Of a DNA stretch of 64,000 nucleotides, positions 28,219 to 39,334 are shown piece by piece. Numbering within the stretch: the stretch's first letter is position 1; every line of letters begins with the position of its first letter. Source of the stretch: Photobacterium toruni (lineage in GTDB: Bacteria; Pseudomonadota; Gammaproteobacteria; Enterobacterales; Vibrionaceae); contig NZ_AP024854.1 of assembly GCF_024529955.1 (NCBI RefSeq), forward strand, positions 1-64,000. Direction: 5' to 3'. The notes under the pieces were generated by a model that made no database searches, was not told the DNA's origin, and saw nothing but the letters and a program-made list of their open reading frames with translations. The translations under genes were made by a program, and so were the position numbers.

Positions 28219-29088
28219 TTAAAATAATTGAAGTAATGCTTTTAATACCTTTTCTTGATGGCGTGATTGTTTACAACAAAGCCCTAAACTTAATGGTGCA
28301 ATCAATTCCGCTGGAAAACGCTGCACTTTATCATTCATTGGACTGTTATTGATAACAACATCAGGCGCAATCCCAATACCACACCCCAAAGCAACCATAC
28401 TCACAATGGCTTCATGGCCAGAAATTTGCGCATAAATAGGCGGTGAAATCTTTTTTTGTTTAAACCACGAATTAGCCCGCGATCTTGCTGGGCCTGACTC
28501 CGCAATAATAAAAGGCAGTGCTTGCCAATTTGGACCTTGATCTAATAGCTGTTGAATTGCTGGCGGCGCAATAGTAGGCGAGATTACTGATAGTGGAATA
28601 TGATCTAATTCTATATAAGTTAATTTAGTTGAAAGCTGTTCTGGTTTGGCTGTAATAGCGACATCTGCTTCATCTGTAAGAATTTTATCGATCGCTAGTG
28701 CAGAGTCTCCAGTTAATAACTGAATTTCTATTTGCGGATAACGTTGGCGAAAAGCGGTTAATATTGCAGGTAAATGAGTATAACTTGCAGTGACTGAGCA
28801 AAATATTTTTAACTTTCCTTGAAGTATCGAGCTATCACTATTTAATTCTGTTTTCAGTGATAACCAGTTAGCAACAATTGTGGTCGCGACCGGAATTAGT
28901 TTTTTCCCTGCCATCGTAAGCTCAACATGGCGATTATCGCGATTGAATAAGCTTTGTCCTAACTCTTGTTCTAGACGTTGAATGACGCGACTAAGAGCTG
29001 ATGGACTGATATGCATTGATTGAGCTGTGTGATGGAAACTTAGCGAATCACTGAGGTGAAGAAAAAGTTGCAAGTTTTTAATGTTCAT
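28219..29088 (-). CDS. ilvY: LysR-family activator IlvY
   Basis: 289 residues from the ATG at 29088, chosen because the LysR N-terminus then starts as expected (MNIKNLQLFLHLSDSLSF); in-frame sequence upstream to 29211 lies in the ilvC control region and is unlike the family. HTH: TAQSMHISPSALSRVIQRLE, then LFNRDNRHVELTMAGK. The effector domain recognises acetolactate/acetohydroxybutyrate in E. coli IlvY. Divergent arrangement with ilvC, separated by 136 bases carrying a dyad operator, is the classic ilvYC layout. Confidence 0.93.
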   Translation of the reverse strand: MNIKNLQLFLHLSDSLSFHHTAQSMHISPSALSRVIQRLEQELGQSLFNRDNRHVELTMAGKKLIPVATTIVANWLSLKTELNSDSSILQGKLKIFCSVTASYTHLPAILTAFRQRYPQIEIQLLTGDSALAIDKILTDEADVAITAKPEQLSTKLTYIELDHIPLSVISPTIAPPAIQQLLDQGPNWQALPFIIAESGPARSRANSWFKQKKISPPIYAQISGHEAIVSMVALGCGIGIAPDVVINNSPMNDKVQRFPAELIAPLSLGLCCKQSRHQEKVLKALLQLF

Positions 29089-29116
29089 TGGCTTATGTTG
29101 CATAATTTGCAATTGA

Positions 29117-29146
29117 TTGTTGTGAATATAGCACTTTTCGCAACAA
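29117..29146. promoter_or_regulatory. Probable IlvY operator dyad in the ilvY-ilvC intergenic region
   Basis: TTGTTGTGAATA (29117-29128) and TTTTCGCAACAA (29135-29146) form an imperfect dyad, nine of twelve positions complementary, with a TTG..CAA core typical of LysR-type sites. It sits between the divergent starts, where IlvY binds in E. coli. Confidence 0.55.
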
Positions 29147-29224
29147 GTTACCTGATCTACTATCACTCTATTCGATAAATAAATATCGAACCAAGGATTA
29201 ATATTTTTCACGGAGTTTGTTGTT

Positions 29225-30709
29225 ATGGCTAATTATTTCAATACCTTAAATTTACGCCAGCAGTTAGATCAACTGGGCCGTTGTCGTTTTATGGATCGTG
29301 CTGAATTTGCGACTGAAGCTGATTACCTGAAGGGTAAAAAAGTGGTTATTGTCGGATGTGGCGCACAAGGTCTTAACCAAGGCCTTAATATGCGTGATTC
29401 AGGCTTGAATGTTGCTTACGCACTGCGTCAGGCTGCTATTGATGAGCAACGTCCATCATTTAAAAATGCGCGTGATAATGGTTTTGAAGTTGGTAGCTAT
29501 GAACAACTGATTCCGAATGCTGATTTGGTGGTAAATCTGACACCAGATAAACAACACACCAATGTAGTTGAAACGGTGATGCCACTGATGAAGCAAGGCG
29601 CGGCATTGGGTTACTCTCATGGTTTTAATATCGTTGAAGAAGGGATGCTAATCCGTCAAGATTTAACCGTAGTAATGGTTGCACCTAAGTGTCCAGGTAC
29701 GGAAGTACGTGAAGAATACAAGCGTGGTTTTGGTGTACCAACCTTGATTGCGGTTCACCCTGAAAACGATCCACAAGGTGATGGCCTTGAAATTGCTAAA
29801 GCATGGGCTGCTGCAACTGGGGGTCATCGTGCGGGTGTACTTGAGTCATCGTTTGTGGCGGAAGTGAAGTCTGACCTGATGGGTGAACAAACTATTTTAT
29901 GTGGCATGCTACAAGCTGGTTCAATTGTTTGTTATGAAAAAATGCTGGCTGATGGTATTGCACCAGAATATGCAGGTAAATTACTTCAATTTGGTTGGGA
30001 AACTATCACTGAAGCGCTGAAGTTTGGCGGCGTTACTCATATGATGGATCGTCTTTCAAACCCAGCTAAAGTTGCCGCGTTTGATTTATCTGAGCAGCTA
30101 AAAGATCTTATGCGTCCACTATATAACAAACATATGGATGACATTATTTCAGGTCACTTCTCAAGTACGATGATGGCTGATTGGGCTAATGATGATGCTG
30201 AGTTATTAGGCTGGCGTGGTGAAACTGCTGAAACACAATTTGAAAACTACCCACAATCTGATATTCAAATTTCAGAACAAGAATACTTTGATCACGGTAT
30301 TTTGATGGTTGCAATGGTGCGTGCTGGGGTTGAGTTAGCTTTTGAAGCGATGACAGCGTCAGGTATTATTGATGAGTCAGCATATTACGAGTCATTACAT
30401 GAACTGCCTTTAATTGCGAATACTGTTGCTCGTAAGCGTCTGTATGAAATGAATGTGGTTATCTCTGATACTGCAGAATATGGTAACTATTTATTTGCGA
30501 ATGTGGCGACACCGCTATTACGTGATCATTTCATGGCTACGGTAACAACGGATGTGATTGGTCATGGTTTGGCTACAACGACTAACTTTGTTGATAACCA
30601 AAAGTTAATTGAAGTGAATGAAGCACTACGTAATCATCCAGTTGAAATAATTGGTAAGCAACTACGTGGTTATATGAAAGATATGAAGCATATTGCTGTT
30701 GGTGGTTAA
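29225..30709 (+). CDS. ilvC: Ketol-acid reductoisomerase (class II), NADP+
   Basis: 494 residues, the long class II form seen in enterobacteria and vibrios (E. coli 491). It converts acetolactate or acetohydroxybutyrate to the dihydroxy-acids in valine, leucine and isoleucine synthesis. The NADPH-binding motif [20 protein letters not shown] lies near residues 37-56; [17 protein letters not shown] and [15 protein letters not shown] carry Mg2+ and substrate ligands. Two tandem C-terminal knotted domains explain the length. Regulated by IlvY encoded divergently; a terminator follows. Confidence 0.97.
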   Translation: MANYFNTLNLRQQLDQLGRCRFMDRAEFATEADYLKGKKVVIVGCGAQGLNQGLNMRDSGLNVAYALRQAAIDEQRPSFKNARDNGFEVGSYEQLIPNADLVVNLTPDKQHTNVVETVMPLMKQGAALGYSHGFNIVEEGMLIRQDLTVVMVAPKCPGTEVREEYKRGFGVPTLIAVHPENDPQGDGLEIAKAWAAATGGHRAGVLESSFVAEVKSDLMGEQTILCGMLQAGSIVCYEKMLADGIAPEYAGKLLQFGWETITEALKFGGVTHMMDRLSNPAKVAAFDLSEQLKDLMRPLYNKHMDDIISGHFSSTMMADWANDDAELLGWRGETAETQFENYPQSDIQISEQEYFDHGILMVAMVRAGVELAFEAMTASGIIDESAYYESLHELPLIANTVARKRLYEMNVVISDTAEYGNYLFANVATPLLRDHFMATVTTDVIGHGLATTTNFVDNQKLIEVNEALRNHPVEIIGKQLRGYMKDMKHIAVGG

Positions 30710-30730
30710 ACTTCAATATACATTTTAATT

Positions 30731-30765
30731 AAAAAAAGCCCAGTTCATTAATGACAGGGCTTTTT
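30731..30765. terminator. Terminator between ilvC and ubiK
   Basis: 9-bp stem AAAAAGCCC/GGGCTTTTT (30733-30741 with 30757-30765), with A-rich and T-rich flanks so it can serve both convergent genes. Confidence 0.85.
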
Positions 30766-30785
30766 GTTGGTGCAGTAAGAGTTAC

Positions 30786-31052
30786 TTAAGCTTTATTGTT
30801 GTCATCAGCATTAAGTTTAGCTTCAAATGCTGCTAGCTTTTGCTCAAGCTCAGTGAGCTTTTGGCGAGTACGTAGTAGCACTTGAGTTTGAACGTCAAAC
30901 TCTTCCCGAGTGACAACATCCAGTTTCCCTAGTTGTGCTTGGATCACCTGACGTACTTTTTGTTCAACATCATTGCCTAGATCTTTTACTGGTTTAGGCA
31001 TTGCATCTTGAATTTGTTTAGCTACTTGCTCAAGTTTCTTTGGATCGAACAT
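30786..31052 (-). CDS. ubiK: Ubiquinone biosynthesis accessory factor UbiK (YqiC)
   Basis: 88 residues. The N-terminal amphipathic helix ([19 protein letters not shown]) and the C-terminal coiled coil with [18 protein letters not shown] are the two conserved parts of this family. UbiK binds UbiJ and lipids and supports the soluble Ubi complex during aerobic ubiquinone synthesis; E. coli YqiC is 96 residues. It stands alone, convergent with ilvC. Confidence 0.93.
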   Translation of the reverse strand: MFDPKKLEQVAKQIQDAMPKPVKDLGNDVEQKVRQVIQAQLGKLDVVTREEFDVQTQVLLRTRQKLTELEQKLAAFEAKLNADDNNKA

Positions 31053-31114
31053 GATTCGCTTACTCCGTTGCGAAAATCGTGATTAGCCATTGTAATTGTG
31101 GTTGCAGTGAAAAG

Positions 31115-31146
31115 AAAAGGGCGCTGATGATTCAGCGCCCTTTTTT
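31115..31146. terminator. Bidirectional terminator downstream of the first RND operon
   Basis: Stem GGGCGCTGA/TCAGCGCCC (31119-31127 with 31132-31140) with four A before and six T after. On the minus strand it ends the RND gene that stops at 31158. Confidence 0.85.
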
Positions 31147-31157
31147 GTTTTAGTAAA

Positions 31158-34100
31158 TTAGAAGTGGTTGTCTACACCATCATCATCTTCAACAAATACT
31201 GGTAGTGGTTTATGTTCACTTGCCAAGAACGTATAGATAACTGGCAATACAAACAAAGTAAATAACGTACCGATAGATAAACCTGCAACGATAACAATAC
31301 CAATACTGAAACGCGATGCAGCACCTGCACCTGATGCATACAATAGCGGTATTAGACCTGCAATCATTGCACAGGTTGTCATTAGGATTGGACGAAGACG
31401 GATCTTCGCTGCTTCCATAACAGCATCCATGCGGTTTTTACCGTGGAAGAGTTGTTCTTCTTTGGCTACTTCACAAATCAATATGCCGTGTTTGGTTATC
31501 AAGCCTATGAGGGTTATCAAACCTATTTGCGAGTAAATGTTGAGTGTTGTCGCACCCCACGCGAGGGCAATCAGTGCACCACAAATTGCTAATGGTACTG
31601 ATACTAGGATCACTAATGGATCGCGTAGTGATTCAAATTGAATCGCAAGCACTAAGAAAATAATTGCAAGTGCTAGACCAAAGGTAGCGTATAGCGCATT
31701 ACCTTCAGTCACATACTGACGACTTTCACCTAAGTAGTTATGGCCATAGCCTTTTGGTAATACTTTAGCTGACTCAGTATTTAACCAGCTTACCGCTTCA
31801 CCAATTGAGGTACCTGGTGCTAATACTGCTCCGATGGTTGCCGCATTTTGTTGGTTAAAGCTTGGTAATGTTGGTGGCGCTGGAGTGACCTTGATAGTGA
31901 CTAAGCTACCTAATGGAATTAAATCACCACTGCTGGTCTTAACGTAATAATTATTTAAATCTTTTGGATTAAAACGATTTTTACGCTCAACTTGTGGAAT
32001 TACTTTATAAGAACGACCTAAAATATCAACGCGGTTAATGTCACCACCGGCTAACATGGTACTTAGCGTATTACCAATTGCTTGCATGGTTACGCCATAG
32101 GCTCCCGCTTTATCTTTGTCGATATCAATGTTCATTGTCGCAGAGTCATACTTTAAGTCTAAATCTGAGTAAACGAACATTGGGTTATCTTTTACCTTAG
32201 TCAACATTTCAGCAGCCACTTGGAAGAGGCTCTTAAAGTTGTTAGGTGTGGTGATAACAAACTGTACTGGCAAACCAGAACCTGCACCTGGAAGGCTTGG
32301 CATTTGGAAAGCAGTAATCGCCATTTGGGGAATATTTTTGATTTTTTCAGTTACATCATTTGCCACGTCAGTTTGACTTTGATCGCGTTGACTCCATGGT
32401 TTTAATGTTGCTAGACCAAACGCTTGGTTAGCCGATGGAATACCTGAGAAGATCTGCGCATACTCAACACTTTTTTCTGCAGTTAATACTTTATTAACTT
32501 GATCCATAGTGTCTTGAATGAAATCAAGGTTGGCGTTTGCAGGTGCTGTACCCATAAATACCACGACACCATTATCTTCAGCCGGTGCTAATTCACTTGG
32601 AATAAACTTAAATAAGAACGGTAAGCTTGCACAAGCACAGATAGCAAAAACGATTACAACTGGACGCATGTGCATGATGCCATGAAGCATTTTCTCATAA
32701 CGCAATGTTAGTCGATCAAGAAAGCCATGGACCATTAATTCAAATTTATTTGGTGCTTCATTTTGTTTAAGGAAGGTTGCACACATTACCGGCGATAGTG
32801 TTAAGGCAATAATACCTGAAATAAATACTGCGCCCGCAAGGGTTAATGCAAACTCTTTAAATAATGAACCTGTAAGACCACCCATTAATGCTATTGGCGC
32901 ATATACTGCACCTAAAGCAATCGTCATTGAAATTACGGGAATAGCAATTTCACGTGTACCAAGAATGGCGGCTCTAAATGGCGTTTGACCAAGTTTGATA
33001 TGACGTTCAACGTTTTCCAAGACCACGATAGCATCATCGACCACCAAACCGATGGCCAGAACCAGAGCCAGCAATGTCATAAGATTCCATGAGAAATCAA
33101 ACATTTGCATTACTAGTGCCACACCAATTAATGATAGTGGAATCGTAATTATCGGAATAATAACTGAGCGTAGTGAACCGATAAACAGGGCAATAACCAC
33201 TAATACGATCAATGCAGCTTCAAGAATGGTTTTAATAACTTCATGAATCGAGTCATTAATCGCAATCGTTGAGTCATACATGATTGTCATTTTGATGGTG
33301 CTTGGCATGTTACGTTCAATGGTTGGTAATAATTCACGAACGTCTTTAGCAATATCGATAGGGTTGGCACTTGGTGCCGCTTCAATCGCACCAACTACGG
33401 CTTCTTGACCATTTGCTGTTGCTCGGTAGCTATCACTGCTGCGTGATAATGTTACTTTTGCAATGTCACCTAAACGGATAACTTGACCGTTATCACTTGA
33501 TACAACTAGTTTTTCTAGTGTTTCTGGACTGTTTGATTGGGTATTAGCACTACCGTTATATAACACAAAGTCATTGTTAGCTTGGCCAACAGCAGACTGA
33601 TAGTTATTTGCTTGTAATACTTGAGCCACATCACTAGCAGATAAATTAAATGCTGCCATTTTTTGAGGATCAAGCCAGACCCGTAATGCAAACGGTACAC
33701 CACCATACATGTCTACTTTTGCCACACCACCAACCGTAAATAACTGCGGTTTTACTACACGTTCAAGGTAGTCAGTGATTTGACTTGAGCTTAATGTCTT
33801 ACTTGTAAAGCCAAGGTAGAGCACCCCCGTACCACCACCAGTAGAGAGTGAAATGGTTGGATCTTGAGTTTCTTTTGGTAGTTGAGCACGTACCGAGTTT
33901 ACTTTAGCAAGAATATCAGCCAACGCCGCGTTAGGGTTGGTGTTCAATTTCATTTGCACAGTGATTGTCGACATACCCATGGTACTTTGGGCTGTTATGT
34001 AGTCGATGTTATCCGCTTGAGCAATCGCTTGTTCCAGTGGCTGAGTGATAAAACCTTGAATAAGATCAGCACTGGCACCGTAGTAAGCTGTACTTACGGT

Positions 34101-34235
34101 GACGACCGTATTTGTCATGTCCGGATATTGACGAACCTGCATTTTGAATATCGCCTGTAGACCAAGCAATGCGATCATTAAACTGATCGAAATTGCGAGT
34201 ACCGGGCGTCTGATGAATATATCAGTAAAGCGCAT
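31158..34235 (-). CDS. RND efflux pump, inner membrane permease (HAE-1 family)
   Basis: 1025 residues with the RND layout: a first transmembrane helix at the N-terminus (RRPVLAISISLMIALLG), a large periplasmic loop, six helices, a second loop and a final helix set. The proton-relay aspartates in TM4 are seen in LAIGLVVDDAIVVLENVERH. It uses proton motive force to export drugs or other hydrophobic compounds through an adaptor and an outer membrane channel. It follows its adaptor gene by 16 bases and a TetR gene lies upstream, so adaptor and pump form one operon. No TolC-like gene is present. Substrate unknown; it is more distant from AcrB than the pump at 36181. Confidence 0.93.
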   Translation of the reverse strand: MRFTDIFIRRPVLAISISLMIALLGLQAIFKMQVRQYPDMTNTVVTVSTAYYGASADLIQGFITQPLEQAIAQADNIDYITAQSTMGMSTITVQMKLNTNPNAALADILAKVNSVRAQLPKETQDPTISLSTGGGTGVLYLGFTSKTLSSSQITDYLERVVKPQLFTVGGVAKVDMYGGVPFALRVWLDPQKMAAFNLSASDVAQVLQANNYQSAVGQANNDFVLYNGSANTQSNSPETLEKLVVSSDNGQVIRLGDIAKVTLSRSSDSYRATANGQEAVVGAIEAAPSANPIDIAKDVRELLPTIERNMPSTIKMTIMYDSTIAINDSIHEVIKTILEAALIVLVVIALFIGSLRSVIIPIITIPLSLIGVALVMQMFDFSWNLMTLLALVLAIGLVVDDAIVVLENVERHIKLGQTPFRAAILGTREIAIPVISMTIALGAVYAPIALMGGLTGSLFKEFALTLAGAVFISGIIALTLSPVMCATFLKQNEAPNKFELMVHGFLDRLTLRYEKMLHGIMHMRPVVIVFAICACASLPFLFKFIPSELAPAEDNGVVVFMGTAPANANLDFIQDTMDQVNKVLTAEKSVEYAQIFSGIPSANQAFGLATLKPWSQRDQSQTDVANDVTEKIKNIPQMAITAFQMPSLPGAGSGLPVQFVITTPNNFKSLFQVAAEMLTKVKDNPMFVYSDLDLKYDSATMNIDIDKDKAGAYGVTMQAIGNTLSTMLAGGDINRVDILGRSYKVIPQVERKNRFNPKDLNNYYVKTSSGDLIPLGSLVTIKVTPAPPTLPSFNQQNAATIGAVLAPGTSIGEAVSWLNTESAKVLPKGYGHNYLGESRQYVTEGNALYATFGLALAIIFLVLAIQFESLRDPLVILVSVPLAICGALIALAWGATTLNIYSQIGLITLIGLITKHGILICEVAKEEQLFHGKNRMDAVMEAAKIRLRPILMTTCAMIAGLIPLLYASGAGAASRFSIGIVIVAGLSIGTLFTLFVLPVIYTFLASEHKPLPVFVEDDDGVDNHF

Positions 34236-34251
34236 CCTGAGCGTTCTCCAA

Positions 34252-35355
34252 TTACAACAATGGGATTTCAGCAGGAGCCTTTAGTGCGTCATTTTCAACG
34301 ATGTGCACTAATGACTTGTTGCTAAGACGAATTTGACCGCTAGTGACGATCTGCTCTCCAGCTTTTAAGCCTGAAAGAATTCGTACTTCATTGCCTTTAT
34401 TTAAACCTGTGTTTACCACGGTTTGCATAGCGCGTAATTTGCCATCAACTTTGCGAAGAACATACACCGTGTCGCCGTAAAGGGTATATGTAATCGCTGT
34501 TTGAGGAACCACGATTTGATCGGCAATAACGGGTTGAATAACACGTGCGCGCGCAAACATACCGCTACGTAACATGCCACCACTGTTAGGAATATCAGCT
34601 TGTACCTGAATTAAACCTGTTTGAGCATTAACAGCAGGCTCAATCGCAGTAATAAGGCCTTTGAAATTGGTGTTTTTGTAAGCATCAATATTGATGTCAA
34701 CGGCTTGGCCAATTTTGATTTTAGAGATATCCGTTTGTGGCACGGTAAAGCGGAAACGCATGGTTGTCGTGTCTTCTAAACGAATAATTTTAGTACCAGG
34801 CTGAATGTATTGACCTAGATAAACATTACGTAGACCAATTTCACCGGCAAAAGGTGCGCTGATATTACGACGTTGAATTGATTCTTTTAATGATTTGATT
34901 TGAGCCACTAACGCAAGATAGTTAGCTTGTGCTTCATCAAGGCTCGATTTTGATACTGATCCTTTACGATAAAGATCTTTATAACGTTGGTAAGAGGCTT
35001 CTACTGAAGGTAGTTTTGCTTCCGTACTTTGTAGGCTTGATTGTTCAACATTAGAGTTGATTGATACCAATAATTGCCCCGCTTTTACCTTTTGGCCTGA
35101 TTCAAAATTAATTTTGCTAATCACACCAGCAGCTTCTGACGTTAAAGTTACACCTTGCATTGGTTCAATAAAACCAATCGCTTGCAGAGATGGATACCAA
35201 TTTTCTGCTTTAGTTGTGGTAGCCGTTACCGGATAGTTAGCTTCTGGCATATTTGCCATATACTCAGCTATTTTATGCTCTTTAAAAAGATTGAAACCAA
35301 TTACGCTTCCAAATAGCAGAAGGGCAATAAGTAACATCACGATCCATTTTTTCAT
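34252..35355 (-). CDS. RND efflux periplasmic adaptor (membrane fusion protein)
   Basis: 367 residues from the ATG at 35355; the longer in-frame reading to 35427 overlaps the TetR gene and would bury the membrane anchor. An N-terminal hydrophobic anchor (MKKWIVMLLIALLLFGSVIG) leads to a biotinyl-lipoyl-like half (EAAGVISKINFESGQKVKAGQLLVSI), an alpha-hairpin (VEASYQRYKDLYRKGSVSKSSLDEAQ region), the second lipoyl half ISAPFAGEIGLRNVYLGQYI, and a beta-barrel. No lipobox, so it is probably anchored by its helix. It links the RND pump to an outer membrane channel. Confidence 0.92.
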   Translation of the reverse strand: MKKWIVMLLIALLLFGSVIGFNLFKEHKIAEYMANMPEANYPVTATTTKAENWYPSLQAIGFIEPMQGVTLTSEAAGVISKINFESGQKVKAGQLLVSINSNVEQSSLQSTEAKLPSVEASYQRYKDLYRKGSVSKSSLDEAQANYLALVAQIKSLKESIQRRNISAPFAGEIGLRNVYLGQYIQPGTKIIRLEDTTTMRFRFTVPQTDISKIKIGQAVDINIDAYKNTNFKGLITAIEPAVNAQTGLIQVQADIPNSGGMLRSGMFARARVIQPVIADQIVVPQTAITYTLYGDTVYVLRKVDGKLRAMQTVVNTGLNKGNEVRILSGLKAGEQIVTSGQIRLSNKSLVHIVENDALKAPAEIPLL

Positions 35356-35383
35356 TGTGAGGAGTACTCCGGAATATATAATA

Positions 35384-35950
35384 TTAATGCTGAATAATGG
35401 CGTCCCAAGAGGCATCAATAGCAGCATTAAGCTCGCTATCAGTGATCTCTAAACCATCATTGATTTTTCGACGAGCTAAATAACAACTCGTATCTAAACT
35501 AAGTGTACTTAAAATTTCGTTATCAAGTGGTTTAAATAGTTGACAGGCTTTACCTTCATCAAACATTTGATTAACGCAGTTAAAAAGTTGTTTTTTTATT
35601 ACTTTTTTTTCATAAGAATTATCTCGAGGCAGATGTTGAAATTGCCCTTGATTAATTAATGGTGCCTCACCATTAACAGACATATGCCATAGGTTAAGCC
35701 ACATCGTACGGTAGCGCTGTTTAAGTGACATACTATCGTTAATATTATGGCTAATTTTTTTTGCGATATAACCTAAAATATGTTCATGGAGTTGATGCAG
35801 TAAATCGTCTTTATCGTTGAAATAGCGATAAATAGTGCCTGTTGCAACTTGAGCCTCTTTAGCAACCATTTGCATGGATAATCCATGAAAACCATGGGTA
35901 GCTAATAGCTTTTCAGTTGCGGCTAATATTCGCTCTTTTTTGTCTTTCAT
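35384..35950 (-). CDS. TetR-family transcriptional repressor
   Basis: 188 residues. The N-terminal TetR HTH is plain: RILAATEKLLATHGFHGLSM, then QMVAKEAQVATGTIYRYFND (residues about 7-46). The C-terminal ligand-binding part is variable, as usual. It is first in an apparent operon with the adaptor and RND permease, and a perfect inverted repeat (35977-35996) sits 27 bases upstream of its start, so it most likely represses its own operon until an inducer binds. Confidence 0.9.
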   Translation of the reverse strand: MKDKKERILAATEKLLATHGFHGLSMQMVAKEAQVATGTIYRYFNDKDDLLHQLHEHILGYIAKKISHNINDSMSLKQRYRTMWLNLWHMSVNGEAPLINQGQFQHLPRDNSYEKKVIKKQLFNCVNQMFDEGKACQLFKPLDNEILSTLSLDTSCYLARRKINDGLEITDSELNAAIDASWDAIIQH

Positions 35951-35976
35951 CGTTGTTTATATTCAATTCAATTAGT

Positions 35977-35996
35977 ATGAATGAATGTTCATTCAT
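35977..35996. promoter_or_regulatory. Perfect palindromic operator for the TetR repressor
   Basis: ATGAATGAA and TTCATTCAT are perfect inverted arms of nine bases around a TG centre. GAATG..CATTC palindromes are typical of TetR-family operators controlling RND pumps. It is just upstream of the tetR-adaptor-pump operon. Confidence 0.75.
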
Positions 35997-36122
35997 CGCT
36001 ATTGTAGAATTTGATGATTGATTCGCAAGCCTTATTTACAGTTTTATATCATTAATTTAATAACGTGATCGTTGAGATGAGGTTTATTAGGTTAAGAATG
36101 ATGAGTTGTAACGAGGAAAAAA

Positions 36123-36157
36123 CAAAAAAAAGCCCATATCAAATAGACATGGGCTTT
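36123..36157 (-). terminator. Terminator of the second RND operon
   Basis: Stem AAAGCCCAT (36129-36137) with ATGGGCTTT (36149-36157); on the minus strand it is followed by a run of T. It is 24 bases after the pump stop. Confidence 0.85.
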
Positions 36158-36180
36158 AATGTTAGTTGCGGTTTAAATTA

Positions 36181-39100
36181 TTAGGGTTGCTGTGTTGGTG
36201 GTGTGTCATCGGTGGTTGATTTATCTTTGCCGCGACTAAAGATACGTTCTACTACCACGAAGAAAATCGGAATAAAGAAAATACCTAAGAAAGTCGAACT
36301 TAACATACCGCCAAGTACCGCAGTACCAATAGCGTTTTTACCACCAGAACCAACACCAGTACTGATTGCCAATGGTACAACACCAAGACCGAACGCCAGT
36401 GATGTCATGATAATTGGACGTAAACGAACACGTACCGCATGCAATGTTGCCTCGACTAATCCCGCTCCTTTTTCGTAGTATTCTTTGGCAAATTCTACGA
36501 TCAAAATGGCGTTTTTAGTTGCCAGACCTACGGTTGTTAATAGTCCTACTTGGAAGAAGACATCGTTTGGCATGCCTCGACCATTCATCGCTAATAGTGC
36601 ACCGATAATACCGAGCGGTACCACTAATACCACCGCAAAAGGTACTGACCAGCTTTCATAAAGCGCAGCTAGAACTAAGAACACCACCAAGATGGATAAC
36701 GAATAAAGCATTGGTGCTTGGTTACCCGATAGGCGTTCTTCATAGGATAAACCATTCCACTCAACCCCAAAGCCTGGTGGTAATTTCTTCACCATCGCTT
36801 CAATATCGAGCATTGCCTGACCTGTACTGTAACCCTTAACAACCCCCCCTTGAATATTAACCGCAGGCGTAGCATTAAAACGTTCTAAACGTGGTGAAGC
36901 ATATTGCCACTCACCTGTTGCAAAAGCTGAGAATGGCACCATTTCACCTTGGTTGTTACGGACATACCAAGTATCAAGATCACCCGGTTTCATGCGGAAG
37001 TTAGCATCACCTTGAACGAAGACTTTTTTCACTCGTCCACGGTCGATGAAGTCATTGACGTATGAACTACCCCAAGCCGTTCCTAGCACTTGGTTTACTG
37101 ATTGAATATCAACACCTAAAGCGCGGATCTTCGCTTGGTCGATAGTGATTTGATACATTGGTGCATCTTCTTGACCATTTGGACGAACCCCGACTAAATT
37201 AGGATTTTCCGATGCTAATTTAAGTAATTGGTTTCGAGCTGCAATCAATTTTTCATGCCCTTGACCGCTACGATCTTGAAGATAAAAATCAAAGCCGCTG
37301 GCAGTACCTAATTCAACCACTGCAGGTGGCGCGAATGAGAATACCATTGCATTTTTGATGTGTTGAAAGTAAGCCATCGAGCGATTGACTATTGAGTTCA
37401 CATCCATGCCGGGTAGTTGGCGATCTGACCAATCTTTTAGACTGATAAATGCCATACCCATGTTTTGACCACTACCCGCAAAACTAAATCCAGAGACGCT
37501 AAATACACTTGCGACAGCGTCTTTTTCTTGATTTAGATAGAAGTCAGAAACTTTATCCATTACTTCTTGGGTTTGTTCTTGAGTGGAGTTGACGGGCAAT
37601 ATTGCCTGACTAAATAAGATACCTTGATCTTCATCGGGTAAGAATGAGGTTGGCATACGGGTGAACATCCAGCCAACAGCGACGGTTAGGCCAAGGAAGA
37701 TCAACATAACGCGAATTGAGCGTTTGATCATTGCAGCGACACTGGACTCATAACGTTTGGTTAAGTTGTCAAAAGTACGGTTAAACCAACCAAAGAAGCC
37801 TTTTTCATTACTACCATGTTCAACAGGTTTAAGCATGGTGGCACAAAGTGCAGGGGTGAGGATCATTGCTACCAATACTGAGAGTGCCATTGCCGTTACA
37901 ATGGTTATCGAGAATTGACGATAAATAACACCAGTAGAACCAGACATAAATGCCATTGGTACAAATACAGCAGAAAGGGTTAATGCGATACCGACTAGAG
38001 CGCCAGTAATTTGATCCATCGATTTTCGTGTTGCTTCAACAGCACTTAAGCCCTCTTCATGCATAACACGTTCGACGTTTTCCACCACCACTATCGCATC
38101 ATCAACCAGCAAGCCGATCGCCAAAACCATGGCAAACATAGTTAAGGTATTGATTGAAAAACCTGCCATGGATAAAACAGCAAAAGTACCGAGTAATACC
38201 ACTGGGACAGCAATGGTCGGAATCAAGGTCGCTCGAAAGTTCTGTAAGAAAAGGTACATGATGATAAACACCAGTGCCACCGCTTCAAATAGTGTATGAA
38301 CCACCCCTTCAATTGATTTCTCAACAAACGGTGTGGTGTCGTAAGGGTAAACAGCCGTTAACCCTTCAGGAAAGAATGGCTTTAACTCTTCAACTTTAGC
38401 TTTGACCGCTTCCGCCGTTGCAAGGGCATTAGCACCTGTAGCCAGTTTAATACCTAAACCACTGGCTTGTTTACCGTTATAAAATACTTGTACTGAGTAG
38501 TCTTCAGCGCCTAATTCAACCCGTGCAACATCACTTAAATGTACTTTAGCACCAGAAGAATCCGATTTAACAATAATGTTCTTAAACTGCTGTGGCGTTT
38601 TTAAACGACTTTGTGCAGATACGGTGGCGTTAAGCTCTTGACCTGGCAGTGATGGCGAGGCACCAAGCTGACCGGCAGAGACTTGCGCATTTTGTTCTTT
38701 GATAGCAGCAATGACATCAATACTGGTTAGGTTATATTTTGTTAGTTTAAGAGGATCAAGCCAAATACGCATTGCATATTGGGCACCAAACGTTTGGATT
38801 TCACCTACACCTGCAACACGACTCATTGGATCTGACACATTGGAACTGATGTAGTCCGAAATGTCATTTTTATCCATTGACCCATCTGCGGAATAGAATC
38901 CGACCACCATCAGAAAGCTTGAACTTGATTTGTTAACCTTAACACCTTGCTGCTGCACTTCCATTGGCAGTAAAGGCAATGCTGATTGTAATTTGTTTTG
39001 CACTTGTACTTGAGCAATATCCGGATCAGCTTCGGCATTAAAGGTCAGAGTAATTTGCGTATTACCAAAGCTATCACTGGTTGATGACAAATAACGTAGG

Positions 39101-39321
39101 TGGTCAATACCTGTCATACGTTGTTCGATAACCTGCGTTACCGTATCTTCCATGGTTTTAGCATTAGCGCCTGGATAGTTTGCACTGATTACAACCGTTG
39201 GTGGCGCAATGCTAGGGTATTGTGATACTGGTAGTTTTAAAATGGATAACACACCAGCTAGCATTACAATGATAGCGATCACCCATGCAAAAATAGGGCG
39301 ATCGATAAAGAAACGAGCCAT
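36181..39321 (-). CDS. AcrB-type multidrug RND efflux permease
   Basis: 1046 residues (E. coli AcrB 1049) with close resemblance to AcrB/Mex[21 protein letters not shown] at the start, [10 protein letters not shown], and the TM4 proton-relay pair D407-D408 in [17 protein letters not shown] at the same numbering as AcrB. The second half carries the paralogous TM repeat. It exports drugs, dyes, detergents or bile salts with its adaptor (39335-40480), 13 bases upstream, and an outer membrane channel encoded elsewhere. Unlike the neighbouring RND operon it has no regulator gene next to it. Confidence 0.95.
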   Translation of the reverse strand: MARFFIDRPIFAWVIAIIVMLAGVLSILKLPVSQYPSIAPPTVVISANYPGANAKTMEDTVTQVIEQRMTGIDHLRYLSSTSDSFGNTQITLTFNAEADPDIAQVQVQNKLQSALPLLPMEVQQQGVKVNKSSSSFLMVVGFYSADGSMDKNDISDYISSNVSDPMSRVAGVGEIQTFGAQYAMRIWLDPLKLTKYNLTSIDVIAAIKEQNAQVSAGQLGASPSLPGQELNATVSAQSRLKTPQQFKNIIVKSDSSGAKVHLSDVARVELGAEDYSVQVFYNGKQASGLGIKLATGANALATAEAVKAKVEELKPFFPEGLTAVYPYDTTPFVEKSIEGVVHTLFEAVALVFIIMYLFLQNFRATLIPTIAVPVVLLGTFAVLSMAGFSINTLTMFAMVLAIGLLVDDAIVVVENVERVMHEEGLSAVEATRKSMDQITGALVGIALTLSAVFVPMAFMSGSTGVIYRQFSITIVTAMALSVLVAMILTPALCATMLKPVEHGSNEKGFFGWFNRTFDNLTKRYESSVAAMIKRSIRVMLIFLGLTVAVGWMFTRMPTSFLPDEDQGILFSQAILPVNSTQEQTQEVMDKVSDFYLNQEKDAVASVFSVSGFSFAGSGQNMGMAFISLKDWSDRQLPGMDVNSIVNRSMAYFQHIKNAMVFSFAPPAVVELGTASGFDFYLQDRSGQGHEKLIAARNQLLKLASENPNLVGVRPNGQEDAPMYQITIDQAKIRALGVDIQSVNQVLGTAWGSSYVNDFIDRGRVKKVFVQGDANFRMKPGDLDTWYVRNNQGEMVPFSAFATGEWQYASPRLERFNATPAVNIQGGVVKGYSTGQAMLDIEAMVKKLPPGFGVEWNGLSYEERLSGNQAPMLYSLSILVVFLVLAALYESWSVPFAVVLVVPLGIIGALLAMNGRGMPNDVFFQVGLLTTVGLATKNAILIVEFAKEYYEKGAGLVEATLHAVRVRLRPIIMTSLAFGLGVVPLAISTGVGSGGKNAIGTAVLGGMLSSTFLGIFFIPIFFVVVERIFSRGKDKSTTDDTPPTQQP

Positions 39322-39334
39322 AGTTTATTCCCTA

